From contig NZ_JABMKZ010000025.1 of assembly GCF_013204855.1 (NCBI RefSeq), forward strand, positions 53,559 through 117,558: a stretch of 64,000 bases of DNA. Direction: 5' to 3'. Positions within the stretch are counted from its first letter, which is position 1. Each line of letters opens with the position of its first letter. The translations under genes were made by a program, and so were the position numbers. The notes beneath the pieces are model-generated. The model searched no databases and was not told where the DNA came from. It was given only the letters and a program-made list of their open reading frames with translations. The DNA is from Paenibacillus alba (GTDB lineage Bacteria; Bacillota; Bacilli; Paenibacillales; NBRC-103111). Positions 16,850-25,647 of this stretch are shown piece after piece.

Positions 16850-18304
16850 TCAGCGGGCAACTGCAGCTTTCTTAAGCTCATTCCCCGTGAAGTCAGCAAG
16901 CTGCCAAGCAGCTTCCTTCCCTTGCCGAATACAGTCTGGCAGTCCAACACCATGGAATCCGGCCCCTGTTATAAACACATTTGGCATGAAGGCAGCAAGC
17001 TCCTCACGAAACTGAGCGACCTGCTCCAAATGTCCAACTGGGTACTGCGGCATCGAGTTTAGAAGGCGCGTGACTTCCGTAAAGATCGGCTCTGCCGTTA
17101 ACCCAAGCAGCTCACGAAGATCATGACGCGCTTTGCTCACGAGCTCCTCATCTGACCAGCTTGGCCACGATTGCTCGCCGGAACGGCCGATATAACAGCG
17201 CAGCACCACTTTCCCTGCCGGAGCCGTATGCAGCCACTTAGCCGAGGTTAGGGTGCAGGCGGTAATCGTCAATCCCTCACTCCTAGGCACCAGAAAGCCC
17301 GATGCATCAAGCTCAAAAGGGATATCCTTGCGATCAAAGGCCATAATCACATTGGCAACAGAAATGTAGTCAATCTTCTTAAGCTCGCTTGCTGCGGGCA
17401 AATCGGCCAATAGAGGAGCAGCTTGATAGGTAGGCGTTGTCAGAATGACGCCGTCAACAAGCTCCTTGTGTCCATCCTCGAAAATGACCTCGGTTTGCTG
17501 CCCTCTTTGCTTAAGCTTGGCTACGCCGACCCCACTGCGTAAATCAATAGATTCCAGCGCTTCCACTAAACCTGACACAAGCGTTTGAAGCCCTTTCTTG
17601 AACGTCACAAAAACAGAATTACGCACGGCTGAAGGCAGATGAGCGCTCTCCTCGGCGACATGTTTCCGACTCGCTATCATCCCCAGAATTAAGCTTCGAT
17701 GGTTCTGTTCCATCGATCGAAATTGGGGAAATGTCGCTTTAAGACTCAGTTTAAACGTGTCGCCCGCATAAATCCCCGCTAACAGCGGTTCTACGATGCG
17801 TTCCAACACTTCTTTCCCCAACCGCCGCTGGAGAAAATGTCCAAGCGATTCATCTGACGTCACCTCACGCTTTGGCAGCATCAAATCCATTGCAGCTCTT
17901 ACCTTGCCGACTGGAGAAATGAGTCCTGTTTTCATGAATGGCGTCATTTGCGTCGGGATACCCAGCACTAAGCCGGGCGGCATGCGATGCAGCTTCCCTT
18001 GGCGAACGATATACGTTTTCTTGGCTGCTGGGTTCGTTCCGGTCAGCTCATGTTCAAGTCCAAGATCATAGGCCAAATCAATAATCGGACGTTTGCGCGC
18101 AAGGAAAGAATCCGGTCCCTTCTCAATGACGAAGCCGTCTCGTTCAATCGTCGAAATTTTTCCTCCGAAGGCTGCACCCTTTTCAACGACAGAAAGGCGA
18201 AACGCTCGCCCCTCTGATTCCAATCGTTTCTTTAGATAAAAAGCAGCGCTTAGCCCCGTGATCCCCCCGCCAACAATCATGTAGTGAGGAATGTCGGTAC
18301 TCAT
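16850..18304 (-). CDS. hemY: Coproporphyrinogen III oxidase, HemY/CgoX type
   Basis: An FAD-dependent oxidase of 484 residues. The dinucleotide motif VGGGITGLSAAFYL is at the N-terminus and GAGFHGVGLPDCI near the C-terminus carries the second FAD contact. In Firmicutes HemY acts mainly on coproporphyrinogen III in the coproheme pathway. The ATG at 18304 overlaps the hemH stop (ATGA), with GGGAAGAGG upstream, giving translational coupling. hemE-hemH-hemY is the standard Bacillus order. Confidence 0.96.
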   Translation of the reverse strand: MSTDIPHYMIVGGGITGLSAAFYLKKRLESEGRAFRLSVVEKGAAFGGKISTIERDGFVIEKGPDSFLARKRPIIDLAYDLGLEHELTGTNPAAKKTYIVRQGKLHRMPPGLVLGIPTQMTPFMKTGLISPVGKVRAAMDLMLPKREVTSDESLGHFLQRRLGKEVLERIVEPLLAGIYAGDTFKLSLKATFPQFRSMEQNHRSLILGMIASRKHVAEESAHLPSAVRNSVFVTFKKGLQTLVSGLVEALESIDLRSGVGVAKLKQRGQQTEVIFEDGHKELVDGVILTTPTYQAAPLLADLPAASELKKIDYISVANVIMAFDRKDIPFELDASGFLVPRSEGLTITACTLTSAKWLHTAPAGKVVLRCYIGRSGEQSWPSWSDEELVSKARHDLRELLGLTAEPIFTEVTRLLNSMPQYPVGHLEQVAQFREELAAFMPNVFITGAGFHGVGLPDCIRQGKEAAWQLADFTGNELKKAAVAR

Positions 18305-19242
18305 TTCGCAGCCTCTTCCCATTTGGTATAGACAACATCACTCAATGTTTCCATGTAAAGGGGATCTGTATTCAAAGATTCCGTTCGCTCCAAATGCAGC
18401 CCCAGCTCTTTGGCCAAAGTCTGTGCTTCGATATCAATATCGTAAAGAACTTCCAGATGATCCGACACAAATCCGATCGGACAGAGCAGAACGTTCTTCA
18501 CGCCTTCTTCTTTCGTGATCGTGCGCAGGACATCGAGGATGTCTGGTCCGAGCCAAGGCATCGCCGTTTGTCCAGCGCTTTGCCAGCCAAACTGCCAATT
18601 CGTGAGACCTACGCGTTCGGCAATTACTTTGGAGGTAGCCAGCAATTGATCCGGGTAAGGATCCTTTAATTCAAGGATTTTCTCCGGCAAGCTGTGTGCA
18701 GTGAAAATAACGCGCACTTCATTGCGATCTACATCCGTAAATTTCTCCAACGCATTGTTTACGCGTATGCTTAGCGCGTCCACAAGCTTGGTATGGAGAT
18801 GATAGTCCAGCACGAAATCAATTTTTAGACCAAGCGCATCTGCCTTGTCCTTCGCTCTTTTCACGTATCCGCCGACACTCATCGTTGAATAATGGGGAGC
18901 CAGAACGACGCCTATGGCTTCCGTAATGCCGTCCTTCACCATTTGCTCCACGCCGTCTTCTACGTATGGCTGAGCATGCTTCAGACCCTGATAGCACACA
19001 AATTCCACCTCAGGATGCTCGCTGCGCAGCGTTTGCTCAAGTCCTTTGACTTGTTTATTCGTATTTTCGCGCAAAGGGAAAAACCCTCCCACGATAGCCT
19101 CATAGCGTGCTGTTAATTCATGCAGCTGCTCAGGCGTTGGCGGGTGACCGCGTCTAATATGGGTGTAGTATGCTTCTACTTGATCTAAGCTTTCCGGCGT
19201 ACCGTAAGACATCACTAATACGCCAATCCGACGTTTTGTCAT
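18301..19242 (-). CDS. hemH: Coproporphyrin III ferrochelatase, HemH/CpfC
   Basis: About 313 residues; inserts Fe(II) into coproporphyrin III in gram-positives. It begins MTKRRIGVLVMSYGTPES, includes the metal-site histidine segment FTAHSLPEKI at about 180, and has PIGFVSDHLEVLYDID with the conserved glutamate. The ATG at 19242 follows the hemE stop by one base; in-frame GTG codons at 19251 and 19254 are possible alternatives. The ribosome site (AGAGTGG) is modest, consistent with coupling to hemE. Confidence 0.96.
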   Translation of the reverse strand: MTKRRIGVLVMSYGTPESLDQVEAYYTHIRRGHPPTPEQLHELTARYEAIVGGFFPLRENTNKQVKGLEQTLRSEHPEVEFVCYQGLKHAQPYVEDGVEQMVKDGITEAIGVVLAPHYSTMSVGGYVKRAKDKADALGLKIDFVLDYHLHTKLVDALSIRVNNALEKFTDVDRNEVRVIFTAHSLPEKILELKDPYPDQLLATSKVIAERVGLTNWQFGWQSAGQTAMPWLGPDILDVLRTITKEEGVKNVLLCPIGFVSDHLEVLYDIDIEAQTLAKELGLHLERTESLNTDPLYMETLSDVVYTKWEEAAK

Positions 19243-19243
19243 C

Positions 19244-20308
19244 TTAAACACCACTCTTTTCTGCTTGCTGAGTTAAGACCGAACGGGAATACGTATGAAT
19301 GAACGTTGTCAGCTCCTTCAACTTCTCCAGCGACGCTTCAGGGAACAACCCATGACCCAAGTTGAAAATATAACCCGGCTTCTGAATTCCCTCATCGATA
19401 ATCGCTTTCGCCTGCTTCTCAATGACCGACATTGGGGCTGTTAAAATATAGGGATCCAAGTTGCCTTGCACAGCGTATTGCTCACCTACTCGTTCTCGGC
19501 CTATCGAAATAGGAACTCGCCAATCCAAACCAATAACATCCGCTTGAATCCCTCTGAGGTAAGGAAGCAATTCACCTGAGCTCACACCTGGGAAGTAGAT
19601 CTTAGGCTCTTTTAAATCGGAAAGCTCTTGGAAGATCCGCATCATCGTCGGCAAGACATACACTTCAAAATCGGCAGGAGAAAGCGCGCCAACCCAGCTG
19701 TCAAATACTTGAACGGCTTTGGCGCCGGCAGCGATATGCGCACGCAAATAGGTACTCACCATATCCCCAAGCTTATCCATCAGGGCAAACCAAACAGCCG
19801 GTTCCGAGTACATGAGCTGCTTCGTACGGATATAGCTTTTGGACGGTCTGCCTTCTATCAAGTAGCTGGCAATCGTGAATGGCGCTCCAGCAAATGAGAT
19901 TAAAGGAACCTCAAGCTCCTTGTCCAAAATACGAATCGTCTGGATAATATGCGATAAATCTTTCTCCACATCAATCGGACGAAGCCGCTCCACATCTTGT
20001 GCAGTGCGAACCGGAGTATGAATGACGGGACCTACATCTTTCACAATGTCAAAATCGATTCCGAGTGAGGCAACAGGATTCATAATGTCGGAATATAAAA
20101 TGGCTGCATCCACACCCAGCTTCTTAATGGGCATCATCGTTACTTCAGCAGCAAGCTCCGGTTGCTGACAAATTTCGAGCAGTGAATATTTTTCTTTGAT
20201 TTTGCGATAATCCGGGTCATAGCGTCCAGCTTGGCGCATATACCAAACAGGCAGCGTATCCACCTGTTCCTTGCGGCAGGCTTTAATAAAATTGTCGTTG
20301 TAGCTCAT
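19244..20308 (-). CDS. hemE: Uroporphyrinogen decarboxylase
   Basis: A 354-residue cytoplasmic enzyme that removes four carboxyls from uroporphyrinogen III to give coproporphyrinogen III. The signature PVWYMRQAGRYDPDY is at about residues 21-35, with LYSDIMNP and FAGAPFTIASYLIEG following. The ATG at 20308 (MSYNDNF) has GGAAGGTGC upstream; the longer frame to 20359 lacks one. The ~210-base gap to hemB may hold an internal promoter (a TATAAT at 20373-20378 without a good -35), so hemEHYL could be partly independent. Confidence 0.97.
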   Translation of the reverse strand: MSYNDNFIKACRKEQVDTLPVWYMRQAGRYDPDYRKIKEKYSLLEICQQPELAAEVTMMPIKKLGVDAAILYSDIMNPVASLGIDFDIVKDVGPVIHTPVRTAQDVERLRPIDVEKDLSHIIQTIRILDKELEVPLISFAGAPFTIASYLIEGRPSKSYIRTKQLMYSEPAVWFALMDKLGDMVSTYLRAHIAAGAKAVQVFDSWVGALSPADFEVYVLPTMMRIFQELSDLKEPKIYFPGVSSGELLPYLRGIQADVIGLDWRVPISIGRERVGEQYAVQGNLDPYILTAPMSVIEKQAKAIIDEGIQKPGYIFNLGHGLFPEASLEKLKELTTFIHTYSRSVLTQQAEKSGV

Positions 20309-20521
20309 GAGGCACCTTCCTCTTTTTCCGTGAAACTTTAGGTTTCCATCTATTCTCATTCATTATGCCCTAATTATACCCCTGTCACAACTGAGGTAAG
20401 CTTGCGTTTTGCGACAAAAGTATGACAAAAGAACCACCCTCCCCTAAAGCCGCAGGCTTGTCAATTTCCTGAAGAAACTGCTCGCTTAGACCTTCTGGGG
20501 TGAATGGTTCGAATCCTAGGA

Positions 20522-21517
20522 TTACTTATTTGACAAATAACGGGCAATGTCCTTGGCAAAGTACGTCAGGATAATATCGGCACCTGCACGTTTGAAGCTT
20601 ACCATCGATTCCATAACGATCGCCTCTTCATTGACCCACCCTTGCTGTGCAGCCGCTTTGACCATGGCGTATTCCGCACTCACATTGTAGGCAACCACGG
20701 GCAGATCGAAATTGTCTTTCAACATGCGGATAACATCCATGTAAGCTAGAGCTGGCTTCACCATCAAGAAATCAGCGCCTTCAGCGACGTCGCTTTCAGC
20801 TTCCCGCAGCGCTTCGCGTCCATTCGCAGGATCCATTTGATATGTTTTCCGATCTCCGAATTGCGGCGTTGAATCCGCAGCATCTCGGAAAGGCCCATAA
20901 TAAGCTGAAGCATATTTCACGGAATAGGCCATAATTGGCGTATTTTCGAAGCCTGCTTCATCCAGGCCTGCACGAATAGCATGTACATAACCATCCATCA
21001 TGTTCGATGGCGCGATGATGTCTGCTCCCGCTTTGGCTTGCGAAACCGCTGTGCGTACCAAGAGCTCCAGCGAAGGGTCATTGGCAACATCGGCAGCTCC
21101 AGTCAGTGGGTGATGATGAATCACACCGCAATGCCCCGTATCTGTGAACTGACATAAACACGTATCAGCAATTATTAGCAAATTCGGGTTTAATTCTTTA
21201 ATACGACGAGCCGCCTGCTGAACAATCCCCTCATCCATGAAAGCCGAGGTCCCTGTTGGATCCTTGAAATCCGGAATACCGAATAGCAGGATGGCTTGGA
21301 TGCCCAGCTTCGTAATTTCTTCAATTTCTTCATGCACTCTGTCCAATGAAAAATGGTACACACCTGGCATAGAAGCAATCTCTGATTTGACGTTCGTTCC
21401 ATGGGTGACAAAAATAGGTTGTACAACGTCATTCACCGTCACTTGATTTTCACGAACCAAATTACGAATAGCAGCGTTACCGCGCAAACGGCGGTTGCGA
21501 ACAATTGGAAAACTCAT
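20522..21517 (-). CDS. hemB: Delta-aminolevulinic acid dehydratase (porphobilinogen synthase)
   Basis: 331 residues; condenses two 5-aminolevulinate molecules to porphobilinogen. The zinc cysteines lie in DTCLCQFTDTGHCG (about C119, C121, C129), and the two Schiff-base lysines are in SVKYASAYYGPFR and MVKPALAY. GGAGG precedes the ATG by ten bases. It lies 20 bases downstream of the cobA-hemD fusion. Confidence 0.97.
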   Translation of the reverse strand: MSFPIVRNRRLRGNAAIRNLVRENQVTVNDVVQPIFVTHGTNVKSEIASMPGVYHFSLDRVHEEIEEITKLGIQAILLFGIPDFKDPTGTSAFMDEGIVQQAARRIKELNPNLLIIADTCLCQFTDTGHCGVIHHHPLTGAADVANDPSLELLVRTAVSQAKAGADIIAPSNMMDGYVHAIRAGLDEAGFENTPIMAYSVKYASAYYGPFRDAADSTPQFGDRKTYQMDPANGREALREAESDVAEGADFLMVKPALAYMDVIRMLKDNFDLPVVAYNVSAEYAMVKAAAQQGWVNEEAIVMESMVSFKRAGADIILTYFAKDIARYLSNK

Positions 21518-21537
21518 GATGAAATTCCGCCTCCTTC

Positions 21538-23067
21538 TTAATGACCAGTTATGCTTTGAACAAGTGAAGCAACAGTCGCCTCTTCAGCCATATACGTAAT
21601 CGGCAGCCCAAATTGACTAACCGTTTGGGCCGTCTTCGGTCCGATACAGGCGATTTCAACGCCTTGCAGCAAGGCTAGAGGATCTTCCGCGCCCAGCTTG
21701 CGCAAAGCCTCAATTAAATTGGTTACAGTCGATGAACTCGTAAAAGTAATAATATGAATACTTTGATTCTGCAAAAGATGAATGATTTCGTCGCCATCAT
21801 CGGCCGTCAGTACATTCTCGTACACATCGACCTCTGTGACCTGAAGACCTAGCTCTTTGAGCTTCGCAGGCAAATAATCACGCGCCAGATCTGCGGTTGG
21901 CAGCAAAACGTGCTGACCGGCCTTCAGATCCAGTTGAATGGCCTCTAAGATGCCTTCACCATGAAACTTGGCTGGAAGTACATCAGCCAAGATGCCTCGC
22001 TCTGCAAGCGCTTCTGCGGTCTTAGGACCAACCGCGGCAATGCGAGCATTCCCCATCTTGCGAATGTCTATCCGTTTCTCGCGGAGTCTCTTGAAGAAAT
22101 ACTCAACCCCATTGACGCTGGTCAGAACAATCCAGTCGAACTGCTGCAGCCTGTCCAGCGCTTGATCCAGCGCATCCAGCGCCTCAGGGCGGCTTGGCGA
22201 CTGCAAGCGAATGACAGGGAACTCGACGGCTTCGCCACCCAGATCATCAATCAAATCCACAAGCTCGCTGGCTTGGCTTCTAGCTCTCGTAACGAGCACT
22301 CGGCGTCCAAATAGCGGTTTTTTCTCTACCCAAGCCAGCTTCTCGCGAAGCTTGACCACCTCACCGACGATAATAACCGCCGGTGATTTGAAATTGGCCT
22401 CTCTGACTTTCTCGGTGATGTCAGCCAGTGTTCCCGTAATGGTCGCTTGATCTGCCCATGTGCCCCAGCGAACTAAGGCAACAGGCATCTCAGGCGGCTT
22501 CCCGCAGCGAATCAATTCGCGGCAAATTTGCTCCAGATTCGCTACCCCCATCAAGAAAACCATGGTGCCAATCGCTTTGGCGAGATGCTCCCAATCCAAG
22601 CTGGAGTATGTTTTGTTCGGGTATTCATGCCCCGTAATAATGGCAAAAGATGAAGTAAAGTCACGATGCGTAACCGGAATGCCCGCATAGGCCGGTACCG
22701 CAATCGAGGAAGTAATCCCCGGGATAATATCGAAAGTCACCCCGTTGTCCGCCAGCAGTTCAGCTTCTTCGCCAACCCTTCCGAAGACACTGGGATCGCC
22801 CCCCTTGAGCCGTGTGACGATTTTCCCTTGCAGCGCCAAATCTACGAGCAATTGATTGATTTCTTCTTGTTTTAATATATGTTTATCCGGCAGCTTGCCA
22901 ACGAAGATCAGCTCAGCGTCCTCTCTGCGATGCTTGAGCAGCCGAGGGTTCGCCAATCTATCATAGACGATGACATCCGCTTTCTGAATAGCTTCCATGC
23001 CGCGAATCGAAATCAATTTAGGGTCACCAGGACCGGCGCCAACGAGAAAAACTCTGCCTTTGCCCAT
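21538..23067 (-). CDS. CobA-HemD fusion: uroporphyrinogen III methyltransferase and synthase
   Basis: A 509-residue two-domain protein. Residues ~1-245 are SUMT/CobA, with VFLVGAGPGDPKLIS, TRLKGGDPSVFGR and VPAYAGIPVTHRD; it methylates uroporphyrinogen III to precorrin-2. Residues ~255-505 are uroporphyrinogen III synthase (RRVLVTRARSQASEL ... ITFTSSSTV), which closes the ring. The fusion joins the last common step to the first step of the siroheme/B12 branch. The ATG at 23067 has AAGGGAG eight bases ahead. The hemC stop lies just upstream, so coupling is likely. Such fusions occur in several Firmicutes. Confidence 0.95.
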   Translation of the reverse strand: MGKGRVFLVGAGPGDPKLISIRGMEAIQKADVIVYDRLANPRLLKHRREDAELIFVGKLPDKHILKQEEINQLLVDLALQGKIVTRLKGGDPSVFGRVGEEAELLADNGVTFDIIPGITSSIAVPAYAGIPVTHRDFTSSFAIITGHEYPNKTYSSLDWEHLAKAIGTMVFLMGVANLEQICRELIRCGKPPEMPVALVRWGTWADQATITGTLADITEKVREANFKSPAVIIVGEVVKLREKLAWVEKKPLFGRRVLVTRARSQASELVDLIDDLGGEAVEFPVIRLQSPSRPEALDALDQALDRLQQFDWIVLTSVNGVEYFFKRLREKRIDIRKMGNARIAAVGPKTAEALAERGILADVLPAKFHGEGILEAIQLDLKAGQHVLLPTADLARDYLPAKLKELGLQVTEVDVYENVLTADDGDEIIHLLQNQSIHIITFTSSSTVTNLIEALRKLGAEDPLALLQGVEIACIGPKTAQTVSQFGLPITYMAEEATVASLVQSITGH

Positions 23068-23072
23068 AGGGG

Positions 23073-24020
23073 TCACTCCCTTACCTCAGCGAGGATCGTT
23101 TCAGCTCCTTGCGCGATCAGCTTATCCGCGATCAGCTTGCCGAGCGCTTCCGGGTCACGCCCGGAAGCGGATTCCTTCAGCATGGTCGCGCCATCCGGCG
23201 TCCCGACCATGCCCGTCAGCGTGAGCAGCGGTCCTTCTGACCCGCTGCTCTCTTCGCTTACGCTCGCGTAGGCGCCGAGCGGCACCTGGCAGCCTCCATT
23301 GAGTCTGCCGAGGAAGGCCCGCTCTGCTCGCACCGCGAGCGCAGTAGGCTCATGCTGGAACTTGCCCAGCAAGTCCAGTATGAAGGCGTCGCCGCCCCGG
23401 CACTCGATGCACAGCGCCCCCTGCCCTACGGCAGGGAGGCAGATCTCGGGCGGCAAGTACGCACTGATGCGATCCTGCCAGCCGACCCGGTGCAAACCGG
23501 CAGCGGCCAGCATAATCGCATCGAAGTTCTCTTCTTCGAGCTTGCGCAGCCTCGAATCAATATTTCCGCGGACCGACTCGATGCGCAGGTCCGGGCGGTA
23601 GTGCTGCAGCTGGCTGGCACGGCGCAGCGAGCTTGTACCTACGAGCGCACCTTGCGGCAGCTCGTCCAGGGAGCTAAACCCGCGAGTAATGAGCGCGTCG
23701 CGCGCATCTTCTCGCTTCGGTATCGCTCCAACCACCAGCCCTTCGGGAAGCTCGAAGGGCATATCCTTCATGCTGTGGACGGCCATATCAATATCGCCGT
23801 CTGTAAGCGCCTGTTCGATTTCCTTCACGAACAATCCCTTGCCGCCTACCTTGGATAACGTCACATCCAAAATGCGATCGCCTTTGGTCACTATTTTCTT
23901 AATCTCGAATTCACAAGCGATCCCGTGTTCAGCCGCAAGCTGTTTCAAAAGCTCCACAACTTGTCCTGTTTGCGTTAGAGCCAGTGCGCTTTGTCTTGTT
24001 CCTACAATGATAGTTCTCAT
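23073..24020 (-). CDS. hemC: Porphobilinogen deaminase (hydroxymethylbilane synthase)
   Basis: 315 residues; polymerises four porphobilinogens to hydroxymethylbilane. It starts MRTIIVGTRQSALALTQTG, and the dipyrromethane cofactor cysteine is in GGCQVPLGAYA near residue 245. VHSMKDMP gives the catalytic aspartate region. AGGAGG precedes the ATG. The central part is visibly more G+C-rich than its neighbours. Confidence 0.97.
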   Translation of the reverse strand: MRTIIVGTRQSALALTQTGQVVELLKQLAAEHGIACEFEIKKIVTKGDRILDVTLSKVGGKGLFVKEIEQALTDGDIDMAVHSMKDMPFELPEGLVVGAIPKREDARDALITRGFSSLDELPQGALVGTSSLRRASQLQHYRPDLRIESVRGNIDSRLRKLEEENFDAIMLAAAGLHRVGWQDRISAYLPPEICLPAVGQGALCIECRGGDAFILDLLGKFQHEPTALAVRAERAFLGRLNGGCQVPLGAYASVSEESSGSEGPLLTLTGMVGTPDGATMLKESASGRDPEALGKLIADKLIAQGAETILAEVRE

Positions 24021-24044
24021 CTCTATCCGCCCTCCTGTTACTCT

Positions 24045-24779
24045 CTATCGGAAATCTTGATTACTGATTACTGACCAAGCCGCTAGGTCTATCCGAGCTT
24101 CAGCTGTTTGTCCATTCGACCCTATATCATTCACTAATGCCGCATAGAGCGCTTCCTTCCAAGACGCGAAAGTACCCTCGCGAATTTTGGCCAGCACATT
24201 CCATTCCAGCATGTCTTTAAACATGCGTTGTCTAGCTTGCTTGTCCGGCACCCTGCTTTGAATAAACAAGCGCAAGTCGCTCAGAAATTCCAAATAGGTT
24301 TCATATTCCTCGCCATAAAGCTCGTCTAACTCCCGAACAATTTTCCGCGCTGCCGATGGGCTAGCTCCTCCGGTTGAAACAGCGATCACCAACTTGCCTC
24401 TGCGAACGACGGAAGGCACGATGAAAGAGCTCAAGCGAGGCTGATCTACAACATTGACCAGCTTCCCTTCTTGTGACGCCAGCTCGCCTACTTGCGCATT
24501 GACCGCAGCATCATTCGTTGCCGCCACGACCAAGGTATAACCTGAATTCCCAGAGGCTACGCCCCTGATCAGCTCTTCAGCGAACGTCTGCCTGAGCAGA
24601 ACTACGTTGAGTTGGTTATCCAACTCCGCAAGACCCTCAGTGAATTCCGGACTGACCACTGTCACTATAGCCCCTGCTTGCAGCAAAGCATGCACTTTGC
24701 GTTCCGCAATAGGACCGCCGCCGACTACGAGACACTGACGAGCGGACAAATTAACCATAATCGGATACGGATGATTCAT
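24045..24779 (-). CDS. Precorrin-2 dehydrogenase / sirohydrochlorin ferrochelatase-type protein
   Basis: A 244-residue SirC/CysG N-terminal-type protein. It begins with PIMVNLSARQCLVVGGGPIAERK, an NAD-binding fold, then VAATNDAAVNAQV, NVVDQPRLSSFIVPSVV and the STGGASPSAARKIR-like turn. It oxidises precorrin-2 to sirohydrochlorin, and some members also insert iron. Together with CobA it completes most of a siroheme branch inside the heme operon. GGAG lies eight bases ahead of the ATG, and the hemX stop is four bases upstream. Confidence 0.92.
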   Translation of the reverse strand: MNHPYPIMVNLSARQCLVVGGGPIAERKVHALLQAGAIVTVVSPEFTEGLAELDNQLNVVLLRQTFAEELIRGVASGNSGYTLVVAATNDAAVNAQVGELASQEGKLVNVVDQPRLSSFIVPSVVRRGKLVIAVSTGGASPSAARKIVRELDELYGEEYETYLEFLSDLRLFIQSRVPDKQARQRMFKDMLEWNVLAKIREGTFASWKEALYAALVNDIGSNGQTAEARIDLAAWSVISNQDFR

Positions 24780-24783
24780 AGAT

Positions 24784-25614
24784 TCAGCTCCATATCCAGT
24801 CGTGGAAGCCCGAGAAGAAGTTCGAAACGACGAAATTCAGGACAACAATCAGGAAAGCCGCAAGGTTCCATGCTGCCAGCTTGTAACCCGAAATACGCAT
24901 GGACTTCCTCTGGAATAAATAAAACGCATAAGCAGCAAGTACAAAAAAAGAATTAATCACTTTCGGATCATACAGCAAGCTCTGATTCCCTTGCAGAACC
25001 ACCCAAACGACGCCAAGACTTAACGCCATAAGCAGCAATGGGGCTCCGATAATAACGGAAAAGTAGGCATAATGATCAATTTTCTCCAGAGACGGCAATC
25101 TCATGACCGTTTGGGAAAACTTCTTAGCTTTCAACATATTATGGAGAAAAACGTACATGCCTGAGAAAATGGCGGCTATTGAAAAAGCGGCGTAACTGCC
25201 AATGGCCAGGGTGATATGTATAAATAATAGCTCATCGTTAATGTCCCAGCTGGCACGAATTGGCGTTACATGCGGATTTCCAAATACATTCAAGGCCAGA
25301 ATGGCAAATCCAAGCACATTGACAAAAAATACAAACAATTCAATTCGGAAAAAGCGATTGATCAACAATGAAATGGTGACAATCAACCATGAGAACATAA
25401 AAAGGACATCGGTTCGGGCGAACGCCCACTCGGTTAAATGCCCATATAAGTTAATCGCTAAATAGGCGGTTTGTAGAACCCATACAAACAAAAGCAGCCC
25501 CGTCCCCATCCGTTTTGCACTTCGGTTCGCATTGGCGAAGTCCGAAAAGTAAAACAATAGGCTCAGGGCATACATGTAAATCATCGCATCAAACAACCAG
25601 CTACGTGTGACCAT
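24784..25614 (-). CDS. hemX: HemX, CcsA-like integral membrane protein
   Basis: A 276-residue protein with about eight hydrophobic helices and the cytochrome c assembly (CcsA) fold pattern, including a Gly-Ser-Tyr segment around 138-140. In B. subtilis HemX lowers the cellular level of HemA and follows it in the operon. The gene is 33 bases after hemA with GGAGAGGTG before its ATG. The CcsA-type WxWD heme motif is not evident, in line with a regulatory or assembly role rather than heme handling. Confidence 0.92.
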   Translation of the reverse strand: MVTRSWLFDAMIYMYALSLLFYFSDFANANRSAKRMGTGLLLFVWVLQTAYLAINLYGHLTEWAFARTDVLFMFSWLIVTISLLINRFFRIELFVFFVNVLGFAILALNVFGNPHVTPIRASWDINDELLFIHITLAIGSYAAFSIAAIFSGMYVFLHNMLKAKKFSQTVMRLPSLEKIDHYAYFSVIIGAPLLLMALSLGVVWVVLQGNQSLLYDPKVINSFFVLAAYAFYLFQRKSMRISGYKLAAWNLAAFLIVVLNFVVSNFFSGFHDWIWS

Positions 25615-25647
25615 GGCACCTCTCCTAGGCGATTAGCGCCTTTTTTC

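Noticed and set aside
20500..20521. T-arm-like sequence GGTTCGAATCC upstream of hemB's stop, suggesting a tRNA or an integration scar
   Set aside because: No acceptor, D or anticodon arms can be built around it, and it does not match the tRNA-Arg 3' end beyond the generic T-loop.
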